Assembly (NCBI GenBank): GCA_012719855.1
Contig: JAAXZN010000034.1
Location: 1-64,000, forward strand
Length of the DNA: 64,000 bases
Origin: Serratia liquefaciens
GTDB lineage: Bacteria; Pseudomonadota; Gammaproteobacteria; Enterobacterales; Enterobacteriaceae
Reading direction: 5' to 3'
Below are positions 35,924-45,384 of this stretch, one piece after another; within the stretch, counting starts at the first letter, position 1, and every line of letters begins with the position of its first letter. A program made the translations under genes and the position numbers. Below the pieces are notes generated by a model. That model made no database searches. It had not been told where the DNA came from and worked only from the letters and a program-made list of their open reading frames with translations.

Positions 35924-36769
35924 TTAATGATTGATTTTACGTTGCGCCGAAACCGCTACCGGTTCCGCACGCTGCGGCAGGAAAAAGAAAATCAGTGCTG
36001 GGATCAAATACAAGAAGTAGACCGCCACTTCGCTTACCGTTGGCGTTTCCTGGTAGCCGAAGATGCCTTCTAGCAGGGTGCCAAACAGGGAGTGGGTCGA
36101 CAAATGGTTGCTGAGATCAAACGCGATATCCTGGAAGTGGTTCCACAACCCGGCTTCGTGGAAGGCGCGGATCGCCCCGGCGGCCAGGCCGGCGGCAACA
36201 AACAGGATAAACAGGCTGGTCCATTTGAAGAATTTGGCCAGGTGCAGCTTCACGCCGCCCCAGTAAATCATCATGCCCAGTACAATGGCGGCCACCAGGC
36301 CAAGCACCGCACCGATAGGCGCTTCAATCCCCACGTCTTGCTGGAAAGCCGCCAGCAGGAAGAACACCGACTCCAGCCCTTCGCGGGCCACGGCAAAAAA
36401 CACCATCGCCACCAGCGCCCAGCCCTGACCTTTGCCGGAATTGAGCGCATTGTCGATAGCGCCTTCCAGATGCACCTTGACCGATTTGGAGACCTTACGC
36501 ATCCAGAACACCATATAGGTCAGGATCAGCACCGCCACTACCGCGACTATGCCTTCGAACAGCTCTTGCTGCTTTTGCGGGAATTCGCCGGTGGTTTCAT
36601 TGATGAAGATTCCAAGCGCCAGGCACAGGGCGGCGGCAACAATCACCCCTATCCATACCACGCCTAACCATTGACCCCGCTGCGTGCGTTTCAGGTAGCT
36701 GGCAATCAGGCTGACGATCAACGCCGCCTCCAGCCCCTCACGGAACATGATAAGGAAGGGAACAAACAT
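35924..36769 (-). CDS. efeU: Ferrous iron permease EfeU (FTR1 family)
   Basis: 281 residues, about seven membrane segments. The two REGLE motifs of the Ftr1 family (REGLEAALI near residue 11 and REGLESVFF near residue 130) are intact, so, unlike E. coli K-12, the gene is not frameshifted. GAGG lies 10 nt before the ATG. A Fur box is upstream. Confidence 0.95.
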   Translation of the reverse strand: MFVPFLIMFREGLEAALIVSLIASYLKRTQRGQWLGVVWIGVIVAAALCLALGIFINETTGEFPQKQQELFEGIVAVVAVLILTYMVFWMRKVSKSVKVHLEGAIDNALNSGKGQGWALVAMVFFAVAREGLESVFFLLAAFQQDVGIEAPIGAVLGLVAAIVLGMMIYWGGVKLHLAKFFKWTSLFILFVAAGLAAGAIRAFHEAGLWNHFQDIAFDLSNHLSTHSLFGTLLEGIFGYQETPTVSEVAVYFLYLIPALIFFFLPQRAEPVAVSAQRKINH

Positions 36770-36859
36770 AAGTAATAACCTCTAAAAAGGCATCTGCTGC
36801 GAAGCGCCCGCACGTCAGAAATGATGGCAGCGCCAATGTAAAGAAAAGTAAAACTCAAC

Positions 36860-36878
36860 GATAGTGATTATCATTCTG
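36860..36878 (-). promoter_or_regulatory. Fur box upstream of efeU
   Basis: GATAGTGATTATCATTCTG, a near-complete match to the 19-bp Fur palindrome GATAATGATAATCATTATC, about 90 bp before the efeU start. Confidence 0.8.
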
Positions 36879-36981
36879 GCTGGCAGAAATACAAGAGCCC
36901 CAAGGGTGATTTTTTCTAATCAAATGTCGCCAGTTGTTTCCGCAAGATGACGAAGAATAACGGAATGAGAAATATTGAATG

Positions 36982-37052
36982 GTAGGGGCGCTGCATGCTG
37001 CGCCCGGTCATATCATCGAGGGAGTAATCGGGGCGAACATTCCGCCCACTGC
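36982..37052. repeat. Stand-alone copy of the palindromic insert repeat
   Basis: Contains GTAGGGGCGCTGCATGCTGCGCCC and, 27 bp on, GGGGCGAACATTCCGCCC, the two sub-palindromes found inside the composite ERICs at 9935 and 56516. Here no ERIC ends flank it. It lies between efeU and putP. Confidence 0.75.
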
Positions 37053-37087
37053 AAGCTAAGCATTTAGGTGGTTTGCCTGCAATGATA

Positions 37088-37107
37088 AAGGGCGCATAAA
37101 GCGCCCT
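37088..37107 (-). terminator. Terminator of putP
   Basis: AAGGGCGC/GCGCCCTT stem with a TTATCATT tail on the minus strand. Confidence 0.75.
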
Positions 37108-37129
37108 TGGTGACTCGCGATGCGAGAGA

Positions 37130-38614
37130 TTAAACGGTTTTGAACTCGGCTTCCGCCTGATCGAAACGCTCGGTAATGGTCGCGGAAGGTGAACGCCCCA
37201 TCAGGCTCACCACCACGATGGCGATACAGCCGAACAGGAAGCCTGGGATGATTTCATACAGATCCAGCCAGGCGAAGTGTTTCCAGACGATTACCGTTAC
37301 TGCGCCAACCAGCATGCCGGCCAGGGCGCCGTTACGCGTCATGCGTGACCACATGACCGAGATCAGCACCACCGGACCAAAGGCAGCGCCGAAGCCGGCC
37401 CAGGCGTAGCTCACCAGACCCAGCACGCGGTTTTCCGGGTTTGCCGCCAGCGCTATGGCCACCAACGCCACGACCAGCACCATGATACGCCCTACCCATA
37501 CCAGTTCACGCTGACTGGCGCCCTTACGCAGGAAGGCCTTGTACAGGTCTTCGGTGATCGCACTTGAACACACCAACAGCTGGCAGCTCAGGGTGCTCAT
37601 TACCGCCGCCAAAATCGCTGACAGCAAAATGCCTGCAATCCACGGGTTGAACAGCAGCATCGCCAGTTCGATAAACACGCGCTCGCCGTTTTGCGACACG
37701 TTCCCCGCTTGATCAGGGTTATTGGCGAAGTAGGCAATACCGAAGAAGCCGACGGCGATGGTGCCCGCCAGGCACAGGACCATCCAGGTCATGCTGATGC
37801 GACGCGCACTGCGAATAGTGCGGTGAGAGTCAGCCGCCATAAAGCGCGCCAGAATGTGCGGCTGCCCGAAATAACCCAGCCCCCAGCCCAGCAGCGAGAG
37901 AATGGCCACAAAGTTCAGGCCTTTCAGCATGTCGATATTGGCCGGGTTTTGCGCCTGGATCACCAGCATCGAGGTATCAATGCCGCCTACCGCGAAGATC
38001 ACAATTATCGGAGTCAGGATCAGCGCAAAAATCATCAGGCTGGCCTGCACGGTATCGGTCCAGCTCACCGCCAGGAATCCACCGATAAAGGTATAAAGGA
38101 TAGTGGCCGCAGCGCCGGCCCACAGCGCCGTTTCGTAGCTCATGCCAAAGGTGCTTTCGAACAGACGCGCACCGGCCACGATGCCGGAAGCACAATAGAT
38201 AGTGAAGAACACCAGAATGACAATGGCGGAGATCACCCGCAGCAGCTTGCTGTTGTCTTCAAAACGGCTGGTGAAATAATCCGGTAACGTCAGGGCGTTA
38301 TTGTTGGCTTCGGTATGAACGCGTAGCCGCCCCGCCACCAGCTTCCAGTTAAGGTAAGCGCCGATGGTCAGGCCTATCGCAATCCAGCTTTCAGAGATGC
38401 CGGACAGGAAGATGGCGCCCGGCAGGCCCATCAGCAGCCAGCCGCTCATATCCGATGCGCCGGCAGAGAGCGCGGTCACCACGCTGCCCAGGCTACGACC
38501 GCCCAGAATGTAGTCGTCAAAGTTATTGGTTGCCCGGTAGGCAAGTAAGCCGATTAACACCATCCCGAAGATATACACCAGGAAGGTGACCAGCATTGGT
38601 GTGCTCATTGTCAT
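37130..38614 (-). CDS. putP: Sodium/proline symporter PutP
   Basis: 494 residues, SSS family, ~13 membrane helices, collinear with E. coli PutP from MSTPMLVTFLVYIFG. The Na+-site regions NNFDDYILGGRSLG and SAGASDMSGWLLMGLPGA are present. I take the ATG at 38614 (GGAG 6 nt upstream) and drop 29 upstream codons that start at a GTG. Divergent from putA across ~555 bp that contain PutA-type operator sequences. Confidence 0.96.
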   Translation of the reverse strand: MTMSTPMLVTFLVYIFGMVLIGLLAYRATNNFDDYILGGRSLGSVVTALSAGASDMSGWLLMGLPGAIFLSGISESWIAIGLTIGAYLNWKLVAGRLRVHTEANNNALTLPDYFTSRFEDNSKLLRVISAIVILVFFTIYCASGIVAGARLFESTFGMSYETALWAGAAATILYTFIGGFLAVSWTDTVQASLMIFALILTPIIVIFAVGGIDTSMLVIQAQNPANIDMLKGLNFVAILSLLGWGLGYFGQPHILARFMAADSHRTIRSARRISMTWMVLCLAGTIAVGFFGIAYFANNPDQAGNVSQNGERVFIELAMLLFNPWIAGILLSAILAAVMSTLSCQLLVCSSAITEDLYKAFLRKGASQRELVWVGRIMVLVVALVAIALAANPENRVLGLVSYAWAGFGAAFGPVVLISVMWSRMTRNGALAGMLVGAVTVIVWKHFAWLDLYEIIPGFLFGCIAIVVVSLMGRSPSATITERFDQAEAEFKTV

Positions 38615-38863
38615 GAAATTCTCCACTCTCATTATTATTTCGCGCTGTATTGCGATAGTTACTGCTTGCCAATCCGCCGGAACGTGGCGAAAAGCTGACA
38701 CTCCCGCGAGTGAAAATAGTTTCCTCCCGCAATTGTCTGACCGTCGGCTATCCTAGTTGACCTGTTGATTATCCAACAAGACATTTAACAACAAAGTTAC
38801 ACAAAGTTTACCCTGCGTCACATTTAACCACCTGCAAGGTTACACCTCACATTCAAAAACAGA

Positions 38864-38869
38864 GTTGCA
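38864..38869 (+). promoter_or_regulatory. PutA operator half-site
   Basis: GTTGCA within AGAGTTGCACC. Confidence 0.5.
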
Positions 38870-39031
38870 CCTCATACTAATTCAGCGTTATCCCTGATAT
38901 TGCTGGGGTTAACGCGCGCGAATGGCCGATCGCCGACGCGCCATCCCACAGGCAGAGCAAGAACCATGCCGATTATTGATGTTAAAAAATCGATGGAACT
39001 CACACTTCGTTCATCCGCCTGATTTAACACG

Positions 39032-39049
39032 GTTGCACAAAGTTGCAAC
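39032..39049 (+). promoter_or_regulatory. Clustered PutA operator sites
   Basis: GTTGCACAAAGTTGCAAC: two direct GTTGCA hexamers 10 bp apart plus an overlapping inverted one. About 120 bp before the putA start. Confidence 0.7.
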
Positions 39050-39170
39050 ATGCAGGATATTGTCTGCATTCATCACAGCACACAACGCACGAACCTATCC
39101 CAGCAGCCTATCTGGCCCGCAGTTTGTATAGCCTGATGGGATAGGTTCTTAACACAGGAGTTGGATTGGC

Positions 39171-42100
39171 ATGGGCACTACCACAATGGGCGTGAAGCTC
39201 GACGAGGCCACTCGCGATCGAATCAAAAGCGCCGCACAGCGTATCGATCGCACGCCGCACTGGCTGATCAAGCAGGCCATTTTTAATTATCTCGAACGTC
39301 TCGAGAACGGTTCCGATATCCCTGAAATTCCGGCACTTGCCGCTGCCGGCCAGGCCGAAGCGGACGACATTATGCCGCAAGTGCAGGAAGAGTCACACCA
39401 GCCATTCCTTGAATTTGCAGAACAAATTCTGCCGCAGTCGGTTAACCGCGCAGCCATCACCGCGGCTTATCGCCGCCCTGAGACCGAAGCGGTGCCGATG
39501 TTGCTCGAACAGGCGCGATTACCTGCCGATCTTGCCAAAGCCACCCATAAGATGGCTTACGACATCGCCGAGAAGTTGCGTAACCAAAAGAGTGCAAATG
39601 GCCGCGCCGGCATGGTGCAAGGCCTGCTGCAGGAGTTCTCCTTGTCTTCACAGGAAGGCGTGGCGCTGATGTGCCTGGCCGAAGCCCTGCTGCGTATTCC
39701 GGACAAACCAACCCGCGATGCGCTGATCCGCGATAAAATCAGCAACGGCAACTGGCATTCTCACCTCGGCCGCAGCCCATCGCTGTTTGTTAACGCCGCC
39801 ACCTGGGGCCTGTTGTTCACCGGCAAGCTGGTATCCACTCATAATGAAGCCAACCTGTCACGCTCGCTGAACCGCATTATCGGCAAGAGCGGCGAACCGC
39901 TGATCCGTAAAGGCGTGGATATGGCGATGCGCCTGATGGGCGAACAGTTCGTGACCGGCGAAACCATCGCCGAAGCGCTGGCCAACGCCCGCAAGCTGGA
40001 AGACAAAGGGTTCCGTTACTCCTACGACATGCTGGGTGAAGCCGCCCTGACCGAAGCCGACGCGCAGGCCTATCTGGTGTCTTACCAGCAGGCAATCCAT
40101 GCGATTGGCAAAGCCTCGAACGGCCGCGGTATCTATGAAGGCCCGGGCATTTCCATCAAGCTGTCCGCTTTGCACCCGCGTTATAGCCGCGCACAGTACG
40201 AACGCGTAATGGAAGAGCTCTACCCTCGCCTGCTGTCATTGACCCTGCAGGCGCGCCAATACGACATCGGCATCAATATCGATGCTGAAGAAGCCGATCG
40301 CCTGGAAATCTCGCTCGACCTGCTGGAAAAGCTGTGCTTCGAACCTCAGTTGGCCGGTTGGAACGGCATCGGCTTCGTGATCCAGGCCTATCAGAAACGC
40401 TGCCCGTTCGCCATCGACGCGGTGATCGACATGGCGCAACGCAGCCGCCGTCGCCTGATGATCCGTCTGGTAAAAGGCGCCTACTGGGACAGCGAAATCA
40501 AACGCGCCCAAATGGACGGGCTGGAAGGCTATCCGGTCTACACCCGCAAGGTCTACACCGACGTTTCTTATCTGGCCTGCGCCCGCAAACTGCTGGCGGT
40601 GCCGAACCTGATTTATCCGCAGTTCGCTACCCATAACGCCCATACCCTGAGCGCGATTTATCATCTGGCGGGCAACAACTACTATCCGGGCCAGTATGAG
40701 TTCCAGTGCCTGCACGGCATGGGCGAACCGCTGTACGAGCAAGTGGTAGGTAAAGTGGCCGACGGTAAGCTGAACCGTCCATGCCGCATCTATGCACCGG
40801 TCGGCACCCATGAAACGCTGTTGGCGTATCTGGTGCGTCGCCTGCTGGAAAACGGCGCTAACACCTCGTTCGTTAACCGTATCGCCGATGCCACCCTGCC
40901 GCTCGACGAACTGGTTGCCGACCCGGTTACCGCGGTCGAAGCCCTGGCCGCCAGCGAAGGTCAACTTGGCCTGCCGCACCCGCGCATTCCGCTGCCGCGT
41001 GAGCTCTATGGCACCAAGCGCATCAACTCCAGCGGTCTGGACCTGTCGAACGAACAGCGCCTGGCCTCCCTGTCCAGCGCACTGCTGACCAGTGCCACCC
41101 AGCCCTGGCGCGCAGAGCCGATTATCGACGCCGAGCTGGATCAGGGCGTGGAGCAACCGGTGATTAACCCTGCCGAGCCGGGCGACGTGGTCGGTTACGT
41201 GCGTGAAGCTACCGAAGGTGAAGTCAGCCGGGCGCTCGACGCCGCCGCTGCCGCCGGTCCCATCTGGTTTGCTACCCCGCCGTCCGAGCGTGCCGCCATT
41301 CTGGAGCGTGCTGCCGAACTGATGGAAGGCCAACTGCAAAGCCTGTTGGGCATTCTGGTGCGCGAAGCGGGCAAAACCTTTAACAACGCCATCGCCGAAG
41401 TGCGCGAAGCGGTCGACTTCCTGCATTACTACGCCGGTCAGGTACGCGATGATTTCGCCAATGACAGCCACCGTCCGCTGGGCCCGGTGGTGTGTATCAG
41501 CCCATGGAACTTCCCGCTGGCCATCTTCACCGGTCAGATTGCCGCTGCGCTGGCGGCAGGCAACAGCGTTCTGGCCAAACCGGCAGAGCAAACGCCGCTG
41601 ATCGCCGCACAGGCGGTGCGCATTCTGCTGGAAGCCGGCATTCCGCAAGGCGTGCTGCAGCTGCTGCCAGGCCAGGGCGAAAGCGTCGGCTCGGTTCTAG
41701 TCAATGACGCTCGGGTTCGTGGCGTGATGTTTACCGGCTCTACCGACGTTGCCGGCATTTTGCAGCGCAGCATCGCAGGCCGTCTGGATCCGCAAGGTCG
41801 CCCAACGCCGCTGATTGCCGAAACCGGCGGTCTGAATGCCATGATCGTCGACTCTTCCGCACTGACCGAACAGGTGGTGACTGACGTGGTCGCCTCCGCA
41901 TTCGACAGCGCAGGCCAACGCTGCTCCGCCCTGCGTATCCTGTGCATTCAGGAAGATGTGGCGGAACATACGCTGCAAATGTTGCGCGGCGCGATGGCCG
42001 AATGCCGCATGGGTAACCCGGAACGCCTGTCGACCGATATCGGACCGGTGATCGACGCCGAGGCCAAGACCGGTATCGAACGTCATATCCAGGCGATGCG

Positions 42101-43142
42101 CGCCAAGGGCCGTAAAGTCTACCAGGCCGCGAAAGGCAATGTGCAGGATGAGAAAGAGTGGTCCCGTGGCACCTTTATCAAGCCAACCCTGATCGAACTG
42201 GACAGCTTCGACGAGCTGCAAAAAGAGATCTTCGGCCCGGTGCTGCACGTGGTCCGCTTCCAACGCACCAATCTGGAGTCGCTGGTCGATCAGATCAACG
42301 CCGCCGGTTATGGGCTGACGCTGGGCGTTCACACCCGTATTGATGAAACCATCGCCCGCGTGACCGAACGCGCCAAGGTGGGCAACCTGTACGTTAACCG
42401 CAACATGGTCGGCGCCGTGGTCGGCGTGCAGCCATTTGGCGGCGAAGGCCTGTCCGGCACCGGTCCTAAAGCCGGTGGCCCGCTGTACCTGTATCGTCTG
42501 CTGGCCAACCGTCCGGATGATGCGGTGCAACGTACCCTGCACCGTCAGGACGAAGAACGTCCGCTGGAGGCCACCGCACGGCCACAGTTGCTCAAGGCCC
42601 ATCAGGCGCTGGAGCAATGGGCGATTGCCGAAAACCAACGCGATCTGGTGACGCTGGCGCAACGCTACGCCGAACTGGGCCAAGGCGGTACCTTACGTCC
42701 TCTGCCTGGCCCTACCGGCGAGCGCAATACCTATGCCCTGTTGCCGCGCGAGCGCGTACTGTGCCTGGCCGATAACGAAGCCGATGCCTTGACTCAGTTG
42801 GCCGCGGTACTGGCCGTCGGCAGCAGCGTGCTGTGGCCGGAAGCCGAGCTGCAACGCACCCTGTATCGCCGCCTGCCGGCGGCGGTTCAGGCCAGCATCA
42901 GCTTCAGCAAAGACTGGCAGCAGGACAAGGTGGAGTTCGATGCCGCCATTTACCACGGCGACGCCGATCAGCTGCGTATCCTGTGCGAGCAAATCGCCCA
43001 GCGCAGCGGCGCGATCGTTTCAGTGCAGGGCTTTGCCCACGGCGAAACCAACATCCTGCTGGAGCGCCTGCTGATCGAGCGCTCACTGAGCGTCAATACC
43101 GCAGCTGCCGGCGGTAACGCCAGCCTGATGACCATAGGGTAA
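39171..43142 (+). CDS. putA: Trifunctional proline utilisation protein PutA
   Basis: 1323 residues (E. coli 1320). N-terminal ribbon-helix-helix DNA-binding domain (TTTMGVKLDEATRDRIKSAA), proline dehydrogenase barrel (YEGPGISIKLSALHPRY, RLMIRLVKGAYWDSEIKRAQ) and glutamate-semialdehyde (P5C) dehydrogenase with the Glu of IAETGGLNAM and the Cys of SAGQRCSALR. The C-terminal ~200 residues form the lid domain of long PutAs. It oxidises proline to glutamate at the membrane and represses put genes when reduced substrate is absent. RBS AGGAG lies 10 nt before ATG. Confidence 0.97.
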   Translation: MGTTTMGVKLDEATRDRIKSAAQRIDRTPHWLIKQAIFNYLERLENGSDIPEIPALAAAGQAEADDIMPQVQEESHQPFLEFAEQILPQSVNRAAITAAYRRPETEAVPMLLEQARLPADLAKATHKMAYDIAEKLRNQKSANGRAGMVQGLLQEFSLSSQEGVALMCLAEALLRIPDKPTRDALIRDKISNGNWHSHLGRSPSLFVNAATWGLLFTGKLVSTHNEANLSRSLNRIIGKSGEPLIRKGVDMAMRLMGEQFVTGETIAEALANARKLEDKGFRYSYDMLGEAALTEADAQAYLVSYQQAIHAIGKASNGRGIYEGPGISIKLSALHPRYSRAQYERVMEELYPRLLSLTLQARQYDIGINIDAEEADRLEISLDLLEKLCFEPQLAGWNGIGFVIQAYQKRCPFAIDAVIDMAQRSRRRLMIRLVKGAYWDSEIKRAQMDGLEGYPVYTRKVYTDVSYLACARKLLAVPNLIYPQFATHNAHTLSAIYHLAGNNYYPGQYEFQCLHGMGEPLYEQVVGKVADGKLNRPCRIYAPVGTHETLLAYLVRRLLENGANTSFVNRIADATLPLDELVADPVTAVEALAASEGQLGLPHPRIPLPRELYGTKRINSSGLDLSNEQRLASLSSALLTSATQPWRAEPIIDAELDQGVEQPVINPAEPGDVVGYVREATEGEVSRALDAAAAAGPIWFATPPSERAAILERAAELMEGQLQSLLGILVREAGKTFNNAIAEVREAVDFLHYYAGQVRDDFANDSHRPLGPVVCISPWNFPLAIFTGQIAAALAAGNSVLAKPAEQTPLIAAQAVRILLEAGIPQGVLQLLPGQGESVGSVLVNDARVRGVMFTGSTDVAGILQRSIAGRLDPQGRPTPLIAETGGLNAMIVDSSALTEQVVTDVVASAFDSAGQRCSALRILCIQEDVAEHTLQMLRGAMAECRMGNPERLSTDIGPVIDAEAKTGIERHIQAMRAKGRKVYQAAKGNVQDEKEWSRGTFIKPTLIELDSFDELQKEIFGPVLHVVRFQRTNLESLVDQINAAGYGLTLGVHTRIDETIARVTERAKVGNLYVNRNMVGAVVGVQPFGGEGLSGTGPKAGGPLYLYRLLANRPDDAVQRTLHRQDEERPLEATARPQLLKAHQALEQWAIAENQRDLVTLAQRYAELGQGGTLRPLPGPTGERNTYALLPRERVLCLADNEADALTQLAAVLAVGSSVLWPEAELQRTLYRRLPAAVQASISFSKDWQQDKVEFDAAIYHGDADQLRILCEQIAQRSGAIVSVQGFAHGETNILLERLLIERSLSVNTAAAGGNASLMTIG

Positions 43143-43194
43143 TCCGCCTCGCTGGATCACCGCCGCAGGTCACTTAATCTGCGAACCCTCCCGC

Positions 43195-43223
43195 AAACCC
43201 TGCATTCGTGCAGGGTTTTTTAT
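43195..43223 (+). terminator. Terminator of putA
   Basis: ACCCTGCATTCGTGCAGGGT followed by TTTTTATT. Confidence 0.92.
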
Positions 43224-43263
43224 TGTCTGCGCCCCACCGGCACGCTAGCGTATCGACCCTGTT

Positions 43264-43295
43264 GTCACAAAGTGTGTATGGTGTGTATCACAAAG
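43264..43295 (+). promoter_or_regulatory. Direct-repeat operator candidate upstream of hicA
   Basis: Two GTGTGTAT copies 9 bp apart, flanked by two TCACAAAG copies. The spacing and place fit an autoregulatory HicB site; binding is inferred. Confidence 0.45.
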
Positions 43296-43308
43296 GGACG
43301 GTAAACGC

Positions 43309-43491
43309 GTGAAAAGTTCAGAACTGATCGGGCTATTAGAGCAGGAAGGTTGGGTTTTAACGCGGATCAAGGGAAGCCAACATCAGTTTAAGCACCCGAA
43401 CTCCCGTCTGGTGATCACCGTTCCACATCCGCGTAAGGATCTGAAAGCGGGAACGCTACGCCAAATCATGAAAGATGCCGGATTGTGCTAA
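43309..43491 (+). CDS. hicA: HicA toxin (mRNA interferase)
   Basis: 60 residues, dsRBD-like HicA fold. Motif GWVLTRIKGSQHQFKHP has the catalytic His of the GSHH/GSQH position and the family block ITVPHPRKDLKAGTLRQIMKDAG. GTG start. Together with the downstream gene it forms a toxin-antitoxin pair; HicA cleaves mRNA when unrestrained. Confidence 0.92.
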   Translation: MKSSELIGLLEQEGWVLTRIKGSQHQFKHPNSRLVITVPHPRKDLKAGTLRQIMKDAGLC

Positions 43492-43520
43492 CCCGGAGCC
43501 ATGAGTTAACAGGAGAAATT

Positions 43521-43934
43521 ATGTTCTACCCTGCTTATGTACATTCAGAACCGGACGGAAGCGCCAGCGGTTTCTTTCCCGATGTACCGGGCTGCTATTT
43601 TGCCGGTGAGACTCTGGACAGGGCCTTTGAAGACGCCAGAAGTGCGCTGGATACCCATTTCGAATTCTTGAGCGAAGACAATCAACCCATTCCCGGCCCA
43701 CAGGCCGTGACCTTTCATCTGGCACAGGATAACGACAGTCTGAATGGCGGACAGTGGTTGTTGGTCAATATTAATATGGATAAGTTTGATGGTCGGGCGG
43801 AGCGTATCAATATTACCTTGCCGCACCGCCTGCTGAACCGCATAGATTCTCTGGTGCAGCAACATCCCGGTTACGGTAGCCGCAGCGCCTTTTTGGCCGC
43901 AGCCGCCCGCAATGAATTATTGAAAGCCGGGTAG
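43521..43934 (+). CDS. hicB: HicB antitoxin
   Basis: 137 residues from ATG 43521, with AGGAG 5 nt upstream; a longer reading from 43485 would overlap hicA without an RBS. N-terminal HicB domain (YPAYVHSEPDGSASGFFPDVPG), then a C-terminal ribbon-helix-helix DNA-binding part (RINITLPHRLLNRIDSLV...SRSAFLAAAARNEL). Neutralises HicA and should repress the operon. Confidence 0.92.
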   Translation: MFYPAYVHSEPDGSASGFFPDVPGCYFAGETLDRAFEDARSALDTHFEFLSEDNQPIPGPQAVTFHLAQDNDSLNGGQWLLVNINMDKFDGRAERINITLPHRLLNRIDSLVQQHPGYGSRSAFLAAAARNELLKAG

Positions 43935-43944
43935 TCAAGAGCCA

Positions 43945-43962
43945 GGGGGCTGAACGCCCCCC
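43945..43962. terminator. Hairpin between hicB and tcyN
   Basis: GGGGGCTGAACGCCCCCC followed by TTCTTA on plus; lies between convergent stops. Confidence 0.6.
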
Positions 43963-43965
43963 TTC

Positions 43966-44718
43966 TTACTGATTCAAAAACTTGTCGAGGAATTGTTGGG
44001 TACGTTGGTGCTGCGGATTAGCGAACAGCTCTTTTGCCGGCCCTTGCTCCACGATGCGACCGTGGTCCATAAAAATAGCGCGGTCGGCCACGTCGCGGGC
44101 GAAGCTCATCTCGTGCGTGACGATCACCATGGTGCGCTTTTCTTCCGCCAGCGAACGTATGGTGTTGAGCACCTCGCCCACCAGCTCCGGGTCGAGCGCC
44201 GACGTAGGTTCGTCAAACAGGATCACTTCCGGCTGCATCGCCAGCGCCCGGGCTATCGCCACTCGCTGCTGCTGCCCGCCGGAAAGACGGCGCGGATAGG
44301 CCGACTCTTTACCGCTCAATCCCACTTTGGCCAACAAAGCCCGTGCACGTTGTTCCACGCTGGCCTTGGGCTCGCCTTTAACGATGACCGGACCTTCAAT
44401 AATGTTCTCCAATACCGAGCGGTGCGGGAACAAATTGAAGTTCTGGAACACGAACCCCACCTGCTGGCGTAATGCACGAACCTGTTTTTTCTGTCTGCTC
44501 AGCGGCCTGGAACCGTCGATCAGTATATCGCCAACCCGAATGGTCCCGGAATCCGGCACCTCCAGCAGGTTGATGCTGCGCAATAAAGTGGTTTTCCCCG
44601 AGCCGCTTGGCCCGATAATCGCCACCACCTCACCGGCACCGACCTCCAGATCAATCCCATGCAGCACCGTTTGACCGTTGAACTGCTTGGTCAGCTTTTT
44701 CACTTCTATGGCACTCAT
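43966..44718 (-). CDS. tcyN: L-cystine ABC transporter ATP-binding protein TcyN (YecC)
   Basis: 250 residues, collinear with E. coli YecC. Walker A GPSGSGKTT, Q-loop FVFQNFNLFPHRSV, signature LSGGQQQR, Walker B VILFDEPTSALD, H-loop THE. Energises cystine/diaminopimelate uptake with TcyL and TcyJ. Last gene of the tcyJ-tcyL-tcyN operon, 3 bp after tcyL. Confidence 0.95.
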   Translation of the reverse strand: MSAIEVKKLTKQFNGQTVLHGIDLEVGAGEVVAIIGPSGSGKTTLLRSINLLEVPDSGTIRVGDILIDGSRPLSRQKKQVRALRQQVGFVFQNFNLFPHRSVLENIIEGPVIVKGEPKASVEQRARALLAKVGLSGKESAYPRRLSGGQQQRVAIARALAMQPEVILFDEPTSALDPELVGEVLNTIRSLAEEKRTMVIVTHEMSFARDVADRAIFMDHGRIVEQGPAKELFANPQHQRTQQFLDKFLNQ

Positions 44719-44721
44719 GCG

Positions 44722-45384
44722 TTACTCCTGATCCTGGCGGTTTACGTGGGCTTCCAGACGATTTTGCAGCGCAGAAAGCAGGGTCGCCATCACCCAGTAA
44801 ATCAGCGAGGCCGCCAGATACATGGTAAACACTTCCAGGGTACGCGAGGTAATCAACTGTGCCTGACGGAACAGTTCCGGCACCTGAATGGTCGCCGCCA
44901 GCGAGGTGTCTTTCACCAGGCCGATAAAGCTGTTGCCCAACGGCGGCAATGCGGTACGCGCCGCCTGCGGCAGGATCACCCGACGCAGCGTCTGCCAGCG
45001 GGTCATGCCGAGGCTGGCTGCCGCTTCCCACTGCCCTTTTTCAATCGACGAAATCGCCGCACGCAGGGTTTCCGAAGTATAGGCGGCGGTATTGAGCGAC
45101 AGACCAATCAGCGCTGCCGGGAAGGGATCAAACTCGATGCCGAACTGCGGCAGGCCGTAGTAAATCATGAACAGCTGGGCAATCAACGGCGTGCCGCGAA
45201 ACAGCGACACATAGAAGCGCGACAGCCATGACAGCGGCCATAACGGCGAAAGACGCATCAGCGCCAGCAGAAAACCGAGCAGTAAACCGAGCGCCATGCC
45301 CCCCAGACTGAGCTGGAGAGTGAGGATCGCGCCCCGCAATAAAAATGGCGCTGAATCCAGCGCCAGTTGGATACTTTCGTGCAT
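44722..45384 (-). CDS. tcyL: L-cystine ABC transporter permease TcyL (YecS)
   Basis: 220 residues, polar amino acid permease (HisMQ family), with segments LLRGAILTLQLSLGGMALGLLLGFLLALM and the EAA-type loop IEKGQWEAAASLGMTRWQ. Its ATG shares one base with the tcyJ stop (TAATG). Forms the homodimeric channel. Confidence 0.95.
   Translation of the reverse strand: MHESIQLALDSAPFLLRGAILTLQLSLGGMALGLLLGFLLALMRLSPLWPLSWLSRFYVSLFRGTPLIAQLFMIYYGLPQFGIEFDPFPAALIGLSLNTAAYTSETLRAAISSIEKGQWEAAASLGMTRWQTLRRVILPQAARTALPPLGNSFIGLVKDTSLAATIQVPELFRQAQLITSRTLEVFTMYLAASLIYWVMATLLSALQNRLEAHVNRQDQE

Larger units (their letters stand above)
38615..39170. promoter_or_regulatory. putP-putA divergent control region
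   Basis: Non-coding, ~555 bp, rich in AT and in short CACAAAG/TTACAC-type direct repeats (38795-38870). Contains at least four GTTGCA-type hexamers bound by the ribbon-helix-helix domain of PutA in E. coli; two are listed separately. Confidence 0.7.

Noticed and set aside
40236-41648. 470-residue frame opposite putA
   Set aside because: putA has three recognised domains and catalytic residues here; the minus frame has no start context.
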